Shown here: piece after piece, positions 14,921-16,984 of the stretch
How positions within the stretch are numbered: the first letter of the stretch is position 1
Layout of the letters: the number at the start of each line of letters is the position of its first letter
Assembly: GCA_945869365.1 (NCBI GenBank)
Contig: CAMBOW010000039.1
Span: forward strand, 1-16,984
Reading direction: 5' to 3'
Length of the DNA stretch: 16,984 nucleotides
From: Flavobacterium psychrophilum
GTDB taxonomy: Bacteria > Bacteroidota > Bacteroidia > Flavobacteriales > Flavobacteriaceae
Notes under the pieces: model-generated
Told to the model about the DNA's origin: nothing
Databases searched by the model: none
Seen by the model: the letters and a program-made list of their open reading frames with translations, nothing else
Position numbers and translations under genes: made by a program

Positions 14921-15676
14921 ATGTCAGTAAAAATTAGATTACAAAGACATGGTAAAAAAGGGAAACCTTTTTACTGGGTAGTAGCGGCAGATGCACGCTC
15001 AAAAAGAGATGGTAAATACCTTGAAAAAATTGGTACATACAATCCAAACACCAACCCTGCAACTATCGAGTTAAACTTAGATAGGGCAGTACAATGGTTG
15101 CACAACGGTGCCCAACCTACCGATACCGCAAGAGCGATTCTTTCTTACAAAGGCGCGATGTTGAAACACCACTTAGATGGTGGTATTCGTAAAGGGGCTT
15201 TAACGCAAGAACAAGCCGATGCAAAACTAGCCGCTTGGTTGGATGCTAAAGCAGGAAAAGTGGATGCCAAAAAAGACGGTTTATCAAAAGTGCAAGCTGA
15301 CGCCAAAGCGAAAGCCTTGAAAGCTGAAAAAGAAGTAAATGCCAAACGTATGGCTGCTGCTGCTGAAGCAGAAGTTGCTGCACAAGAAGCAGAACAAGAA
15401 GAAGTAGTTGCCGAAGAAAGCGCTGAAGAAGTTGTAGCTGAAGTAGCTGTAGAAGAAACTCCTGCTGCTGAAGAAGTTGCAGTTGTTGAAGAAACTCCTG
15501 CTGCCGAAGAAGTTGTGGCTGAAGAAGTTGCAGTTGTTGAAGAAACTCCTGCTGCCGAAGAAGTTGTGGCTGAAGAAGCTGTGGCTGAAGAAGCTGTAGT
15601 TGTAGAAGAAGCTCCTGCTGCTGAAGAAGTTGCAGTTGTTGAAGAAACTCCTGCTGCCGAAGGCGAAGAAGCCTAA
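14921..15676 (+). CDS. rpsP: 30S ribosomal protein S16 with long acidic repeat tail
   Basis: 251 residues, about three times the usual 80-90. The N-terminal 85 or so residues are canonical S16: MSVKIRLQRHGKKGKPFYWV, VAADARSKRDGKYLEKIGTYNP, then the DTARAILSYKGAMLKHH helix region. S16 binds 16S rRNA early and helps 30S assembly. Residues about 86-145 are a lysine/alanine-rich helix (DAKAKALKAEKEVNAKR). From about 145 on the chain is almost only Ala, Glu and Val, with five copies of VEETPAAEE or near-copies (177-185, 189-197, 206-214, 228-236, 240-248). A moderate extension of S16 is common in Flavobacteriia; the size and repetition here stand out. The gene is 13 bases ahead of rimM and clearly in one operon with it. 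Confidence 0.96.
   Translation: MSVKIRLQRHGKKGKPFYWVVAADARSKRDGKYLEKIGTYNPNTNPATIELNLDRAVQWLHNGAQPTDTARAILSYKGAMLKHHLDGGIRKGALTQEQADAKLAAWLDAKAGKVDAKKDGLSKVQADAKAKALKAEKEVNAKRMAAAAEAEVAAQEAEQEEVVAEESAEEVVAEVAVEETPAAEEVAVVEETPAAEEVVAEEVAVVEETPAAEEVVAEEAVAEEAVVVEEAPAAEEVAVVEETPAAEGEEA
15449..15664 (+). repeat. Coding repeat in the rpsP tail (VEETPAAEE units)
   Basis: Five imperfect copies of a 27-base unit coding VEETPAAEE, separated by short Ala/Glu/Val linkers of variable length. Linker segments such as the one coding VVAEEVAVVEETPAAEEVVAE also repeat. The DNA is nearly identical between copies (GAAGAAACTCCTGCTGC recurs), a pattern that favours slippage or recombination and length change between strains. 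Confidence 0.8.
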
Positions 15677-15689
15677 TTTTTAGCTATTT

Positions 15690-16214
15690 ATGCGTAAAGA
15701 AGATTGTTTCTATTTAGGTAAAATCGCAAAAAAGTTTAGTTTTAAAGGTGAGTTGCTGGTCTATTTAGACACCGATGAGCCCGAATTATATGAAGATATG
15801 GAATCAGTATTTGTTGAATGCAACAAAAATCTGGTTCCATATTTTATTTCCAGTAGTTCCTTGCACAAAAATGATTTTTTGCGCGTACAATTTGAAGATG
15901 TCGACAACGAAGAAGAAGCTGACAAATTATTGGGCTGTGCGGTTTACCTTCCGCTCAGTCAATTGCCTAAACTCGAAGGCGATAAATTTTACTTTCATGA
16001 AGTGATTGGTTTCGAAATCGAAGACCAGCGTTTGGGATTCATTGGCGTGATCCAATCGGTAAACGACTCGACGGCACAACCGCTTTTTGAAGTACTCAAT
16101 GGCACTGTTGAATTACTTATTCCGATGATTGATTTGTTTTTGGTTGAAATAGATCGTCCCAACAAAAAGGTTAAGATGAATTTGCCGGAGGGCTTGGTCG
16201 AGATGTACCTCTAG
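15690..16214 (+). CDS. rimM: Ribosome maturation factor RimM
   Basis: 174 residues, normal length for the family. The N-terminal RimM domain begins YLGKIAKKFSFKGELLVYLD (8-27, the family's G.I...G..GE(L/V)) and runs to about residue 92 (AVYLPLSQLP). The C-terminal PRC-barrel domain begins FYFHEVIGFEI (100-110) and includes the G.I..V..S..QPLFEV and IP(M/F)ID.F(L/V) blocks, ending in LPEGLVEMYL. RimM acts in the cytoplasm in late maturation of the 16S 3' domain (30S head) and binds S19. The gene lies 13 bases after rpsP, the near-universal rpsP-rimM pairing, but trmD and rplS, which follow in many bacteria, are not present; a tRNA methyltransferase of another family is next. Confidence 0.95.
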   Translation: MRKEDCFYLGKIAKKFSFKGELLVYLDTDEPELYEDMESVFVECNKNLVPYFISSSSLHKNDFLRVQFEDVDNEEEADKLLGCAVYLPLSQLPKLEGDKFYFHEVIGFEIEDQRLGFIGVIQSVNDSTAQPLFEVLNGTVELLIPMIDLFLVEIDRPNKKVKMNLPEGLVEMYL

Positions 16215-16226
16215 AAAAATTTTAAA

Positions 16227-16280
16227 TTCCAATCCCGAAGCTTCGGGACCAACTTCCAATCCCGAGACTTCGGGACCAAC
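16227..16280. repeat. Tandem pair of 27-bp palindromic units, element copies 2 and 3
   Basis: Two adjacent 27-base units, TTCCAATCCCGA-core-TCGGGACCAAC, at 16227-16253 and 16254-16280, identical except for two bases in the core (AGCT versus GACT at the centre of the hairpin). Each contains the inverted repeat TCCCGA/TCGGGA. The first core is the same perfect 16-bp palindrome found after tRNA-Asp at 7396-7411. The pair lies in the 123-base gap between rimM and trmN6 and could form one or two hairpins in the mRNA. No T run follows, so it is not a standard terminator. Confidence 0.8.
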
Positions 16281-16337
16281 CCAATTATCCCCCCCCGCTA
16301 ATTATTCATTTTTCATTATTAACTTTTCATTCAAAAA

Positions 16338-16984
16338 GTGTTTCAATTCAAACAATTCTCTATCAACCAAGACAAAACCGCCATGAAAGTAGGCACCGAC
16401 GGGGTATTGCTAGGCGCTTGGACACCGCTTGATTTAAAGCCCGATAGCATCTTAGATATTGGTACGGGAACGGGATTGATTGCTTTACAGTTGGCCCAAC
16501 GCAGTACCGCTTTTCAAATTGATGCTCTCGAAATTGATGAAAATGCCTATGAACAGGCCGTTGATAATTTTGAACAATCGCCTTGGAACGATCGACTCTT
16601 TTGCTATCATGCGGCCTTGGACGAATTTGTGGAAGAAGCCGAAGCCGAGCTCGAGGAATTGGGCGAATCACTCTGCTACGACTTAATTGTATGCAATCCG
16701 CCTTTTTATGCTGAAGATGTTAAAAGCCAAGATCCCGCTCGCGATCTGGCCCGTTTTCAAGACGCGCTGCCTTTTGACGAATTGATTTCCGCCGCCGATT
16801 TGTTACTCAGCGACGAAGGTATTTTTGCAGTAATAATTCCCTATAAAGAAGAAGAACGTTTTGTAGAACTCTGTAAACAAAACCAACTTTATCCACAAAA
16901 AATTACCCGAGTAAAAGGACATGCACAAAGCGACATCATCCGCAGCTTATTGGCTTTTGGCCGAATTACCCTAACTGAAATCCC
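16338..16984 (+). CDS. trmN6: tRNA1(Val) adenine-37 N6-methyltransferase, 3' end missing
   Basis: Partial: 215 codons are visible and the frame is open at the right edge. The start is taken as GTG at 16338, because it gives (M)FQFKQFSINQDKTAMKVGTD, the usual N-terminus of this family, while the first ATG (16383) would cut off the conserved F.FK.F...QD.. block. An in-frame stop lies at 16320-16322. SAM-binding motif I is LDIGTGTGLIALQLA (39-53), the acidic end of strand 2 is ALEIDENA (63-70), and the catalytic NPPF motif for N6-adenine methylation is at 120-123 (VCNPPFY). An acidic stretch (about 95-111, DEFVEEAEAELEELGES) precedes that strand. Relatives (YfiC) methylate A37 of tRNA1(Val). It probably shares the rpsP-rimM transcript, though repeats and a poly-C run fill the gap. 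Confidence 0.85.
   Translation, partial: MFQFKQFSINQDKTAMKVGTDGVLLGAWTPLDLKPDSILDIGTGTGLIALQLAQRSTAFQIDALEIDENAYEQAVDNFEQSPWNDRLFCYHAALDEFVEEAEAELEELGESLCYDLIVCNPPFYAEDVKSQDPARDLARFQDALPFDELISAADLLLSDEGIFAVIIPYKEEERFVELCKQNQLYPQKITRVKGHAQSDIIRSLLAFGRITLTEI

Noticed and set aside
15145..15345. Minus-strand open frame of 66 codons inside rpsP
   Set aside because: Shadow of the Ala/Lys-rich S16 extension; low-complexity translation.
16227..16280. Tandem palindromic units read as a CRISPR array
   Set aside because: Only two adjacent units with no spacer between them and no cas genes; they match a dispersed intergenic palindrome instead.
16227..16280. Tandem palindromes as the rimM intrinsic terminator
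   Set aside because: Stable hairpins but neither is followed by a T run on either strand.
16363..16686. Open frames on both strands within the trmN6 region
   Set aside because: The +1 frame carries the SAM-binding and NPPF motifs of a methyltransferase; the others are shadows.

Overview
The window looks like a piece of a Bacteroidota chromosome, most likely Flavobacteriaceae (Flavobacterium-like). It is AT-rich. Promoters resemble the flavobacterial TTG / TAnnTTTG pattern, and Shine-Dalgarno sequences are absent or weak. One large secreted protein has a type IX secretion (T9SS) C-terminal tail, and the DnaE protein carries a fused proofreading exonuclease. No phage, IS element, CRISPR array, toxin-antitoxin pair or obvious defence system is visible. 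Most of the window is ordinary core genome.

Left part (1-3205). The 5' end of a secreted reprolysin-like metallopeptidase gene runs off the left edge on the minus strand. A two-gene plus-strand unit follows: a flippase-like multi-membrane protein and a family 2 glycosyltransferase, joined by an ATGA stop/start overlap. It ends tail-to-tail, sharing a TTAA stop overlap, with a minus-strand lipoprotein gene whose C-terminal part resembles the TonB C-terminal domain.

Middle (3179-8604). A 1302-residue T9SS-exported modular surface protein (minus) has its own terminator. A 281-base gap follows that holds only repeats and the tRNA terminator. Next are tRNA-Asp(GTC) with a good promoter, and a DUF58 protein.

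Replication and redox block (8551-13618, minus). Thioredoxin lies directly downstream of dnaE. DnaE has an intact N-terminal DEDDh exonuclease and a PHP domain that has lost several metal ligands, so proofreading appears to be built into the polymerase chain.

Right part (13656-16984). A short RRM RNA-binding protein and a small lipoprotein lie on the minus strand. On the plus strand is a translation-related cluster: rpsP (S16 with a long acidic repeat tail), rimM (16S maturation factor), and the start of a trmN6-type tRNA methyltransferase running off the right edge. S16 and RimM both act in 30S head/body maturation. Palindromic TCCCGAAGCTTCGGGA elements occur after tRNA-Asp and, as a tandem pair, after rimM.

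Assignments rest on reading motifs by eye. No database search or folding calculation was run.
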